In this document: one piece after another, positions 53,782 through 61,817 of the stretch
Layout: each line of letters opens with the position of its first letter
Position numbering within the stretch: the first letter of the stretch is position 1
Assembly (NCBI RefSeq): GCF_014295035.1
Contig: NZ_CP060404.1
Location: 2,816,501-2,880,500 of the forward strand
Source: Streptomyces buecherae
GTDB taxonomy: Bacteria; Actinomycetota; Actinomycetes; Streptomycetales; Streptomycetaceae
Reading direction: 5' to 3'
DNA: 64,000 bases
Notes under the pieces: model-generated
The model's database searches: none
Told to the model about the DNA's origin: nothing
What the model saw: the letters and a program-made list of their open reading frames with translations, nothing else
Program-made: the position numbers and the translations under genes

Positions 53782-56631
53782 GTGACACGAGATCAAGAAG
53801 AGACGACTGAGATGCAGGGTGCGCAGCCTCCGGAAGAGGACAGCGCCCCCGCCGCGCTGCCTCGCCCCGACGACTCCGACGACGCCGACACGGCCGACAA
53901 CCCCGACCGCGAGCGCTCCACGGGGGTGTCCGCCGCCGTCGAAGGCGCCCACCCCGACCAGCCCGCGCCCGACGCGGCGGCGCCCGCCGGCGCGCACCGC
54001 TGCGAGGACGGCGACCGGCACGCGGACCAGGTGTCCGGCGACGAACCGCTGCTGCCCGCCCGCGTGCACCGCCCCTCCGACCTGGTCAAGCTGGTCCTCG
54101 GGGTGCTCGGCATCGCGCTCGTGCTGGCCGCCGCCGCCTTCGCCCACGGCACCACCGCGGGCCTGGAGAAGGACATCGGCAAGGGCGCCCGGCAGGCGCC
54201 CGACCTGCTGATCGAGTTCGCCGGCCTGGCATCGAGCGTCGCCGTGCTCATCCTCCCCGTGGCCTTCGCCATGGAGCGGCTGATCAAGCGCGACGGGCTG
54301 CGGATCGCCGACGGCGTGCTCGCCGCCGTCCTCGCCCACGGCGTATCGCTGGCCACCGACCTGTGGGTGGCCCGCTCGGCCCCCGACTCGGTGCGCGAGA
54401 CGCTGACGCAGCAGTCCCCGGGCGGCGCGTTCTCCGACCCCGTCCACGGCTACCTCGCCCCCGTCATCGCGTACATGACGGCCGTCGGCATGGCCCGCCG
54501 GCCGCGCTGGCGCGTGGCCATGTGGGTGGTGCTGTTCCTCGACGCCTTCGCCGTGCTCGTCGGCCGCTACACGACGCCCTTCTCCATCCTGGTCACGGTC
54601 CTGATCGGCTGGACCGTCGCGTACGGGACGCTGTACGCGGTCGGCTCGCCCAACGTGCGGCCCACCGGGCAGCACCTGCTGCTGGGCCTGCGCCGGGTCG
54701 GGTTCAGCCCGGTCAGCGCGCTGCGCTGGGACGAGGGCGCCAGCGGCGAGCAGCCGTCCACCACCGACCGGGGCCGCCGCTACCTGGTCACCCTGGAGGA
54801 CGGCCCACCGCTCGACGTCACCGTCGTGGACCGCGAACAACAGGCCCAGGGCTTCTTCTACCGCACCTGGCAACGGCTCGCGCTGCGCTCCATCACCCAG
54901 CGCCGCGGCCTCCAGTCGCTGCGCCAGGCCCTCGAACAGGAGGCGCTGCTCGCGTACGCGGCCATCGCCGCCGGGGCCAACGCGCCCAAGCTCATCGCGA
55001 CCTCCGAACTCGGGCCGGACGCGGTGATGCTGGTCTACGAGCACACCGGCGGCCGGACCCTCAACGCACTGCCCGACGAGCGGATCACCGACGAGCTGCT
55101 GGAGGGCGCCTGGCGCCAGGTGCGGGCGCTCCAGTCGCGGCGGATCGCGCACCGCAGGCTGGAGGGCGACGCCATCCTGGTGGACCGTTCCGGCCGGGTG
55201 ATCGTCTCCGACCTGCGCGGCGGCGAGATCGCCGCCGGCGACGTGGTGCTGCGGATGGACATCGCGCAGTTGCTCACCACCCTCGCGCTGCGGGTCGGCG
55301 CCGAGCGGTCGGTGGCCGCCGCGGTCGACGTCATCGGCCCGGACGCCGTCGCCGACAGCCTGCCGCTGCTCCAGCCGCTGGCCCTCAACCGCGTCACCCG
55401 GGCCACCCTGCGCCACCTCGGGCGCGAGCGCTCCCACCGCGAGCGCGAAGCGGTGCTCGCCGCGGCCCGCACCGAGAAGGAGGCGCGCGAGGCGGAGGCC
55501 GCCGCGCTCCGGGAGCAGGTCGACGCCCAGCCGCTGGACCGCAGGGCGCGCAAGGCGCTCAAGGCGGAGAAGCACGCCGAGAAGCAGGCCGAGAAGCGGG
55601 CCGTCGACGAGGCGCTCGAAGAGGCCCGCGAGGAGGACCTGCTCTCGCAGATCCGGCAGCAGGTGCTGCTGGTGCGCCCGCAGGCGCCGATAGAGCCGGT
55701 CCGGCTGGAGCGCATCAAGCCGCGCACCCTGGTCAGCTTCTGCGCGGGCGCCTTCGCCGCGTACTTCCTGCTCTCCCAGTTCACCCACATCAAGCTGGGC
55801 CAGGTGGTCGGCGAGGCGAACTGGGCGTGGGTGGCGATCGCCCTGTTCTTCTCCGGCCTGACCTACGTGTGCGCGGCGATCAGCCTGCTCGGCTTCGTGC
55901 CGGAGAAGGTGCCGTTCGGACGTACCGTGTTGGCGCAGGTCGCGGCGTCGTTCGCGAAGCTGGTCGCCCCGGCGGCCGTCGGCGGCGTGGCCCTGAACAC
56001 GCGCTTCCTGCAACGCGCCGGGGTGCGCCCCGGGCAGGCGGTCGCCAGCGTCGGCGCCTCGCAGCTCTTCGGCCTCGCCAGCCACGTGATCCTGCTCGGC
56101 ACCTTCGGCTACATCACCGGCACCGAGCGCACCCCGACCCTCTCGCCGTCCCGTACGGTCATCGCCGGGCTGCTGACGGCGGCGGTGCTCGCGCTGGTGG
56201 TGACGGCCGTCCCGGCGCTGCGCAGGTTCGTCTCCACGCGGGTGCGGTCGCTGTTCGCCGGGGTCGTCCCGCGCATGCTGGACCTGCTCCAGCGCCCACA
56301 GAAGCTGTTCGCCGGCGTCGGCGGGATGCTGCTGCTCACGGCCGCGTTCGTGATGTGCCTGGACTCCTCGATCCGGGCCTTCGACGGCGACCTCAGCTAT
56401 GCGAGCATCGCCGTCGTCTTCCTCGCGGGCAACGCCCTGGGCTCCGCGGCGCCCACGCCCGGCGGCGTCGGCGCGGTCGAGGCGGCGCTCATCGCCGGCC
56501 TGACCTTCGCCGGCCTCCCGTACGACACGGCGGCCCCCGCGGTCCTGCTGTTCCGGCTGATGACCTTCTGGCTGCCGGTCCTCCCCGGCTGGCTCTCCTT
56601 CTCCTACCTGACCCGCAAGGAAGCCCTGTAG
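53782..56631 (+). CDS. Large membrane protein: kinase-like domain fused to flippase/LPG-synthase-type transmembrane domain
   Basis: 949 residues. An acidic disordered N-terminus (~1-105) precedes about six membrane helices (~110-285). A soluble domain (~300-560) shows a degenerate protein-kinase pattern (MLVYEHTGG hinge, HRRLEGDAILVD for the catalytic loop, VIVSDLRGGEI for DFG). A Lys/Glu/Ala coiled coil (~565-620) leads to a C-terminal UPF0104/AglD-type membrane domain (~645-949; GGVALNTRFLQRAGV, APTPGGVGAVEAALIAGL). That domain occurs in lysyl-phosphatidylglycerol and lipid-linked sugar transfer or flipping proteins. The kinase residues look inactive. GTG 53782 or ATG 53812 start. Confidence 0.82.
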   Translation: MTRDQEETTEMQGAQPPEEDSAPAALPRPDDSDDADTADNPDRERSTGVSAAVEGAHPDQPAPDAAAPAGAHRCEDGDRHADQVSGDEPLLPARVHRPSDLVKLVLGVLGIALVLAAAAFAHGTTAGLEKDIGKGARQAPDLLIEFAGLASSVAVLILPVAFAMERLIKRDGLRIADGVLAAVLAHGVSLATDLWVARSAPDSVRETLTQQSPGGAFSDPVHGYLAPVIAYMTAVGMARRPRWRVAMWVVLFLDAFAVLVGRYTTPFSILVTVLIGWTVAYGTLYAVGSPNVRPTGQHLLLGLRRVGFSPVSALRWDEGASGEQPSTTDRGRRYLVTLEDGPPLDVTVVDREQQAQGFFYRTWQRLALRSITQRRGLQSLRQALEQEALLAYAAIAAGANAPKLIATSELGPDAVMLVYEHTGGRTLNALPDERITDELLEGAWRQVRALQSRRIAHRRLEGDAILVDRSGRVIVSDLRGGEIAAGDVVLRMDIAQLLTTLALRVGAERSVAAAVDVIGPDAVADSLPLLQPLALNRVTRATLRHLGRERSHREREAVLAAARTEKEAREAEAAALREQVDAQPLDRRARKALKAEKHAEKQAEKRAVDEALEEAREEDLLSQIRQQVLLVRPQAPIEPVRLERIKPRTLVSFCAGAFAAYFLLSQFTHIKLGQVVGEANWAWVAIALFFSGLTYVCAAISLLGFVPEKVPFGRTVLAQVAASFAKLVAPAAVGGVALNTRFLQRAGVRPGQAVASVGASQLFGLASHVILLGTFGYITGTERTPTLSPSRTVIAGLLTAAVLALVVTAVPALRRFVSTRVRSLFAGVVPRMLDLLQRPQKLFAGVGGMLLLTAAFVMCLDSSIRAFDGDLSYASIAVVFLAGNALGSAAPTPGGVGAVEAALIAGLTFAGLPYDTAAPAVLLFRLMTFWLPVLPGWLSFSYLTRKEAL

Positions 56632-56686
56632 GCGACGGCGCGCCCCCGGCCGCGCGCGCCACCGGCCGGGGGCGCGGTCGCGCGCG

Positions 56687-57595
56687 TCAGGCCGCGGCGC
56701 GCAGGTGCTCGCGCGCCCACGCGTCGAGGGTGGTCAGGGGGATGCCCAGTGCCCGGGCGAACTCCGGGCGCGCGGGCTGCGGGTGTTCGTTGAGGATGGC
56801 CTGTCCGAACCCGGCGTCGGGCATCCCGGCCGCGGTCGCCTCCTCCTCGGTCAGGTCGGGCACCGCCAGCTCGACGCCGAGGCGCTGGGAGAGGACCCGG
56901 GCGATCTCCGCCACCGTGCGCCGGTCGCTGGCCAGCTCCAGTTCGACCCCGGCGAACCGTTCCGGCGCGGCCACGGCCGCGGCGGCCGCCGCGCCGATGT
57001 CCGCGACCGCGACCAGGGCCACCCGGGTCGCGGGCCGCAGCAGGGTCACGAGGCCGCCCTCGACCCCGTGGGGGAAGAGCATCCCCGCGGCCGGGAGCAG
57101 GTTCTCCATGAAGAAGCAGGGCTTGATGAGCGTCCAGTGCGCGAAGCCCGCCGCGCGCACCCGGTCCTGGATGCCGGCCTTGGCCGAGTAGTAGGGCTCC
57201 ATCCAGGCCCAACGGCCCGCCAGCCACGCGGCGTGCTGGCCGGCCCCGGAGACGGAGGTGTGCACGAACTGCGGCACGCCCGCGGCCCGCGCGCCCTCGA
57301 TCAGGTTGGCCGCGTGCTCCACCTCGCCGGCGAAGCCGCGCCCGGCCAGGTCGGGCAGTTGGACGGAGAAGACGGCGCGGGCTCCCTCGGCGGCCCTGGC
57401 CACCGCGTCGCGGTCGTCGAGGTCGCCGGTGACGAGTTCGGCGCCGAGCGCCCGGACGGCGCGCGCCCGCTCGCTCGCGGGGTCGCGGACCAGCGCTCGG
57501 ACGGGGACGCCGGCGGCCAGCAGGGCGCGGGCGGTGGCGCCGCCCTGTCGGCCGGTGGCGCCGGTGACCAGGACGGGGGTGGGGTCGGCGGACAT
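56687..57595 (-). CDS. NmrA/HSCARG-like NAD(P)-binding protein
   Basis: 302 residues. Rossmann start VLVTGATGRQGGATARALL (GxxGxxG, ~8-24), then the NmrA-type pattern DLDDRDAVARAAEGARAVFSVQ and HTSVSGAGQH. No YxxxK catalytic pair is evident, as in redox-sensing NmrA proteins. Divergent from a TetR gene with a perfect palindrome between; it is the probable regulated target. Confidence 0.87.
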   Translation of the reverse strand: MSADPTPVLVTGATGRQGGATARALLAAGVPVRALVRDPASERARAVRALGAELVTGDLDDRDAVARAAEGARAVFSVQLPDLAGRGFAGEVEHAANLIEGARAAGVPQFVHTSVSGAGQHAAWLAGRWAWMEPYYSAKAGIQDRVRAAGFAHWTLIKPCFFMENLLPAAGMLFPHGVEGGLVTLLRPATRVALVAVADIGAAAAAAVAAPERFAGVELELASDRRTVAEIARVLSQRLGVELAVPDLTEEEATAAGMPDAGFGQAILNEHPQPARPEFARALGIPLTTLDAWAREHLRAAA

Positions 57596-57620
57596 GACGC
57601 TCCTCGGTAGGGGAAGCAGT

Positions 57621-57643
57621 TAAATGGCGGGGCCCGCCATTTA
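57621..57643. promoter_or_regulatory. Perfect palindromic operator between nmrA-like and tetR genes
   Basis: Two 11-base arms (TAAATGGCGGG and its exact complement) around one central G. It overlaps the -35 region implied by TACGAT (57652-57657), a likely -10 of the tetR promoter. A TetR dimer bound here would block both divergent promoters. Confidence 0.85.
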
Positions 57644-57697
57644 TGCTTCGGTACGATACGGAGGGCCCCACCACTTAGCAATCCCGGAGATGACGCC

Positions 57698-58258
57698 ATG
57701 ACCGGCCAGCGCGCGGACGCCCGGCGCAACTACGCGCGGATCCTCGCCGTGGCCGAGCGGGAGGTCGCCGCGCACGGCGCCGACGCCTCCCTGGAGCGGA
57801 TCGCGCGCATCGCGGGGGTCGGCTCGGCCACCGTGCGCCGGCACTTCCCCGGCCGGCGCGCGCTGCTGGAGGCCGTGTTCGGCGAGCGGATCGCGGCCCT
57901 GGGCGCCCGGGCAGCGGAGTTGGCCGAGGCGGCCGACGCGCGGGCCGCGCTGCTTGAGTGGCTGGCCGCGCTCACGTCGTACGCGGCCTCCGCCCGGGGC
58001 ATGGCCGACGCGCTGGTCCAGGACGGGCTGACCGACCCGGAGCAGGTGGAGGACTGCTCGGCCAAGCTCGCGACGGCGGTCGAGCCACTGGTACGGCGGG
58101 CCGCCGCGGCCGGTGCCCTGGCGGCGGACGTGACGGCGGCCGACCTGCTCACGCTCGTCACGGGCATCGCCCTGGCCACCGAACACCACCCCGACCCGGC
58201 CGCCGAGGCGCGGCGGCTGCTCGACCTCGTGGTGGCCGGGGTCAGCCCGGCGCGCTGA
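57698..58258 (+). CDS. TetR-family regulator
   Basis: 186 residues. Helix-turn-helix SLERIARIAGVGSATVRRHFPGRRALLEAVF at ~28-58; all-helical ligand domain follows with no low-complexity insert. Likely represses itself and the divergent NmrA-like gene via the 57621 palindrome. Ligand unknown. Confidence 0.93.
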   Translation: MTGQRADARRNYARILAVAEREVAAHGADASLERIARIAGVGSATVRRHFPGRRALLEAVFGERIAALGARAAELAEAADARAALLEWLAALTSYAASARGMADALVQDGLTDPEQVEDCSAKLATAVEPLVRRAAAAGALAADVTAADLLTLVTGIALATEHHPDPAAEARRLLDLVVAGVSPAR

Positions 58259-58619
58259 CCGCCGGGCCCGCCGCGCTCGGCCCCGCGCCCCGGCTGTCGG
58301 GGTTCCCACCCGCTCCCCGCCACTCGCTCACCCGTCCGGCGCGTCCCATCCGCTCGCCCCGCCACCCCGCTCACCCGTCCGGCGCGCTGTGCGGGCAGCG
58401 GCCGGCGCCAGTGCGGACGATGGGCAGCAGCCGCACCGCCGCCCGGTGCGCCCACGCGAGAGGACGGCCATGCCCCGAGCGACCCGACCGGGCCCCCGCA
58501 GCGCACCCGCCGGGGCCGCGCGGCCGGCGCCCGCGGCGGCGCGGGACCGGCGCGACGGCCGGCTCGCGGGCCGGGCGGAGCGACAGGGTCAGGCGGGGCG
58601 GGCGAGGTGGGTGAGCCCG
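58259..58619. other. Gap with a 19-bp direct repeat
   Basis: Contains a perfect 19-bp direct repeat (CGCTCACCCGTCCGGCGCG at 58325 and 58368). The reading frame of the next gene is open from 58470, but this part is Arg/Pro/Ala-rich. Confidence 0.4.
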
Positions 58620-60143
58620 GTGAGCCGGTCGGGCCACGGCCGGTCGGCCTGGCCCCTGGCCCTGGCCCTGCTTCTGGTCGGCGGGGCCCTCGCCGGCTGC
58701 GGGGACGACGGGGGCGACGCGCGGCCGGCGTCCCTGGCGCGGCAGAAGCTCACCTGGGGGCGGTGCCCGGAGCCGGCCGAGGGCGAGGAGGGCGCGGGCA
58801 CCCCGGCGCCTGGCCCGCCCTGGGAGTGCGCCACGCTGCGCGCGCCGCTGGACCACGCCAAGCCGCGCGGCGAGACCATCGACATCGCCCTCATCCGCGC
58901 CCCGGCCACCGACCGCGCGCGCCGGATCGGTTCGCTGATCTACAACTTCGGCGGCCCCGGCGGCTCCGGCGTCAACGGCTTGCCGGCCTTCGCCGACGAC
59001 TACCGCGACCTGCGCACCCGCTACGACCTGGTCAGCTTCGACCCGCGCGGGGTCGGCCGCAGCAGCGGGGTGCGCTGCCTGAGCGACCGGGACCTGGACG
59101 CGTACCACGCCGCCGACACCACCCCGGACGACGCCCGCGAGACCCACGCCCTCGACGCCCGCAAACGCGCGTACGCCGCGGGCTGCCAGGAGCGCTCCGG
59201 GAAGGTGCTCGCGCACGTCGGCACCGTCAACACCGCCCGCGACCTCGACCTGATGCGGCGCGTGCTCGGCGACGCCAGGCTGCACTACTTCGGCGTCTCC
59301 TACGGCACCGAACTCGGCGGCGTCTACGCCCACCTGTACCCGCGCCGGGTCGGCCGGGCCGTGTTCGACGCTGTCGTGGACCCGGGACAGGACCCGGTGC
59401 GCGGCGCCCTGGGGCAGGCCAGGGGGTTCCAGCGGGCGCTGGAGAACTACCTGCGCGCCTGCCCCGCCGACGCGGACGACTGCCTGACCGGCGAGGAGAT
59501 CGCGGCGCTGCTCCGGCGGCTCGACCGGGACGCGCTGCCCGGCGCCGGCGACCGGTCGTTGACCCAGTCACTGGCCAGCGACGGCATCGCGCAGGCGCTG
59601 TACACCAAGGACTTCTGGGAGTACCTGACGCAGGGGCTGCGCGACGCGGCCGACGGGGACGGCAAGGTGCTGCTCGCCCTCGGCGACCTGATGAACGGGC
59701 GCGGCGAACAGGGCCACTACAGCACCCTGCAGTCCGCCCTGACCGCCATCACCTGCGCCGACTACCGACAGCGCTACACGGCGGCGGACGTGCGGGCGCG
59801 GCTGCCGGAGTTCCGCAGGGCCTCCCCGGTCTTCGGCGAGTACCTGGCCTGGGGCCTGCTCCAGTGCCGGCACTGGCCCACGGCCGGCACCTGGCGCACC
59901 CCGGACGTGCGCGCCCCCGGTGCCGCCCCGATCCTGGTCGTCGGCACCACCGGCGACCCGGCGACGCCGTACGAGGGGGCCCGGCGGATGGCCCGCGCGC
60001 TGGGCCCGGGCGTGGGCGTCGAGGTGACGTACCGGGGCGAGGGGCACGGCGCGTACGGCGGCGGCAACCGGTGCGTGCGGCGGACCGTGGACGCGTACCT
60101 GCTGGCGGGGACGGTGCCGGCCAGCGGGACGACGTGCTCGTGA
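58620..60143 (+). CDS. Secreted tripeptidyl aminopeptidase-like alpha/beta hydrolase (lipoprotein)
   Basis: 507 residues from GTG 58620 (MSRSGHGRSAWPLALALLL), which has GAGGTGGG eight bases upstream and aligns with the next gene's start. ATG 58470 with GAGAGGA is an alternative adding 50 basic residues. Lipobox LAGC. S33-type family: GGPGGSG oxyanion loop, nucleophile GVSYGTELGG (~225), aspartate in GTTGDPATPYEG and histidine in GEGHGAYG. Removes N-terminal tripeptides outside the cell. Paralogous to the next gene, 69 bases on. Confidence 0.88.
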   Translation: MSRSGHGRSAWPLALALLLVGGALAGCGDDGGDARPASLARQKLTWGRCPEPAEGEEGAGTPAPGPPWECATLRAPLDHAKPRGETIDIALIRAPATDRARRIGSLIYNFGGPGGSGVNGLPAFADDYRDLRTRYDLVSFDPRGVGRSSGVRCLSDRDLDAYHAADTTPDDARETHALDARKRAYAAGCQERSGKVLAHVGTVNTARDLDLMRRVLGDARLHYFGVSYGTELGGVYAHLYPRRVGRAVFDAVVDPGQDPVRGALGQARGFQRALENYLRACPADADDCLTGEEIAALLRRLDRDALPGAGDRSLTQSLASDGIAQALYTKDFWEYLTQGLRDAADGDGKVLLALGDLMNGRGEQGHYSTLQSALTAITCADYRQRYTAADVRARLPEFRRASPVFGEYLAWGLLQCRHWPTAGTWRTPDVRAPGAAPILVVGTTGDPATPYEGARRMARALGPGVGVEVTYRGEGHGAYGGGNRCVRRTVDAYLLAGTVPASGTTCS

Positions 60144-60212
60144 CGCGCGGGTGAGGGCGTGGCGGCACGGGGACGTCAACGGTGCGTGGAGGGGCGCTTA
60201 GGATCGCTTTCC

Positions 60213-61817
60213 ATGTCACGCCATATACGGAGCACGGCCCTGACCTCAGCCGCTCTCATGATCGTGGTGGGCGCCACGGTGGCCGGGTGCGGGGGCGGTG
60301 ACGAGGGGGCGAGCGGCGACCGGCGCGAGTCCCCCACCGCCACGCCGTTGCCCCGCGTACCGGTCGACCCCGCCCTGCCGGAGCACCTCACCGGGCAGCA
60401 GGTGAGGTGGGAGGCGTGCGCGGCGCCGACGGTGCTCCAGGGCGGGGGCGAGAAACCCGGCGACGCCTGGCAGTGCGGCACGCTCAGGGCCCCGCTGGAC
60501 TACGCGAAGCCGCGGGGCGAGACCATCGACCTCGCGCTGATCCGCAAGCCGGCCACCGAGGCCGACCGGCGCATCGGCTCGCTCGTCTTCAACTTCGGCG
60601 GCCCCGGCGGCTCCGGGGTCGCCACCCTGCCCGACTTCGCCGAGGACTACGCGCGCCTGGGCGAGCGCTACGACCTGGTGAGCTTCGACCCGCGCGGGGT
60701 CGGCGAGAGCGCCGGCGTCACCTGCACCAGCGACGCGGAGCGGGACGCGTCGGCCGAGGTGGACGGCACGCCCGACGACGCCGCGGAGCTGAAGCGGGGC
60801 CTGGCCGACTCGCGCGCGTACGCGGCGGCCTGTCAGCGCGCGTCGGGCAAGGTGCTGGCGCACGTGGACACCGAGAACGCCGCCCGCGACCTGGACCTGA
60901 TGCGGCAGGTGCTGCGCGACCGCAAGCTGCACTACTTCGGCATCTCCTACGGCACCGAACTCGGCGGCACCTACGCCCACCTGTTCCCGAAGAACGTCGG
61001 CCGGGCCGTGCTCGACGCGGTCGTCGACCCGACCAGCGACACCAGGGCGGGCGCGCTCGCCCACGCGCGGGGCTTCCAACGCGCCCTGGACAACTACCTG
61101 AAGGACTGCGCCGGCAAGGGCGCGAAGTGCCCGGTGGGCGACGACCCGGCCGAGGGGCGCGAGCTGATCGCGGCGCTGCTCGGGGCGTTGGACGAGGAGC
61201 CGCTGCCGACCGACGACGGCGACCGCGTGCTCACCGAGAGCCAGGCCCTCGGCGGCATCGCCACCGCGCTGTACAGCGAGGAGAGCTGGAAGTACCTCTC
61301 GCTCGGCCTCCAGGAGGCCATCGAGACGGAGCGGGGCACGATACTGCTGGCACTGGCCGACTCCATGCTGGGCCGCGACGACGAGGGCCGCTACGACAAC
61401 GGCCAGCCCGCCAACTCCGCCATCACCTGCCGGGACACCCGCCAGCGCTACACCCCGGAGCAGGTACGCGCCGAGCTGCCGGCCTTCCGCAAGGTCTCCC
61501 CGATCTTCGGCGAGTTCATGGCCTGGGGCATGCTCGGCTGCACCGACTGGCCGGTGCCGGGGCTGCGCGAGCACCCCGAGGTCAGCGCCCCCGGCGCGGC
61601 CCCGATCCTGGTTATCGGCACCACCGGGGACCCGGCGACGCCGTACGAGGGCGCGCGCACCATGGCCCGCGAACTCGGCGAGGGCGTCGGCGTCGAGCTG
61701 ACGTACCGCGGCGAGGGCCACGGGGCGTACAACAGCGGCGACGACTGCACGGTGCGCGCCGTGAACGACTACCTCATCGACGGCACCGTGCCGCCGAGCG
61801 GCACCACCTGCGGCTAG
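60213..61817 (+). CDS. Secreted tripeptidyl aminopeptidase-like alpha/beta hydrolase (lipoprotein), paralogue
   Basis: 534 residues. Signal peptide with lipobox VAGCGGGDE (~25). Same catalytic plan: GGPGGSG, GISYGTELGG, GTTGDPATPYEG, GEGHGAYN. The tandem paralogue pair arose by duplication. The ATG at 60213 follows GGAGGGG somewhat distantly. Its stop overlaps the stop of the convergent HelD-like gene (CTAG). Confidence 0.92.
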   Translation: MSRHIRSTALTSAALMIVVGATVAGCGGGDEGASGDRRESPTATPLPRVPVDPALPEHLTGQQVRWEACAAPTVLQGGGEKPGDAWQCGTLRAPLDYAKPRGETIDLALIRKPATEADRRIGSLVFNFGGPGGSGVATLPDFAEDYARLGERYDLVSFDPRGVGESAGVTCTSDAERDASAEVDGTPDDAAELKRGLADSRAYAAACQRASGKVLAHVDTENAARDLDLMRQVLRDRKLHYFGISYGTELGGTYAHLFPKNVGRAVLDAVVDPTSDTRAGALAHARGFQRALDNYLKDCAGKGAKCPVGDDPAEGRELIAALLGALDEEPLPTDDGDRVLTESQALGGIATALYSEESWKYLSLGLQEAIETERGTILLALADSMLGRDDEGRYDNGQPANSAITCRDTRQRYTPEQVRAELPAFRKVSPIFGEFMAWGMLGCTDWPVPGLREHPEVSAPGAAPILVIGTTGDPATPYEGARTMARELGEGVGVELTYRGEGHGAYNSGDDCTVRAVNDYLIDGTVPPSGTTCG

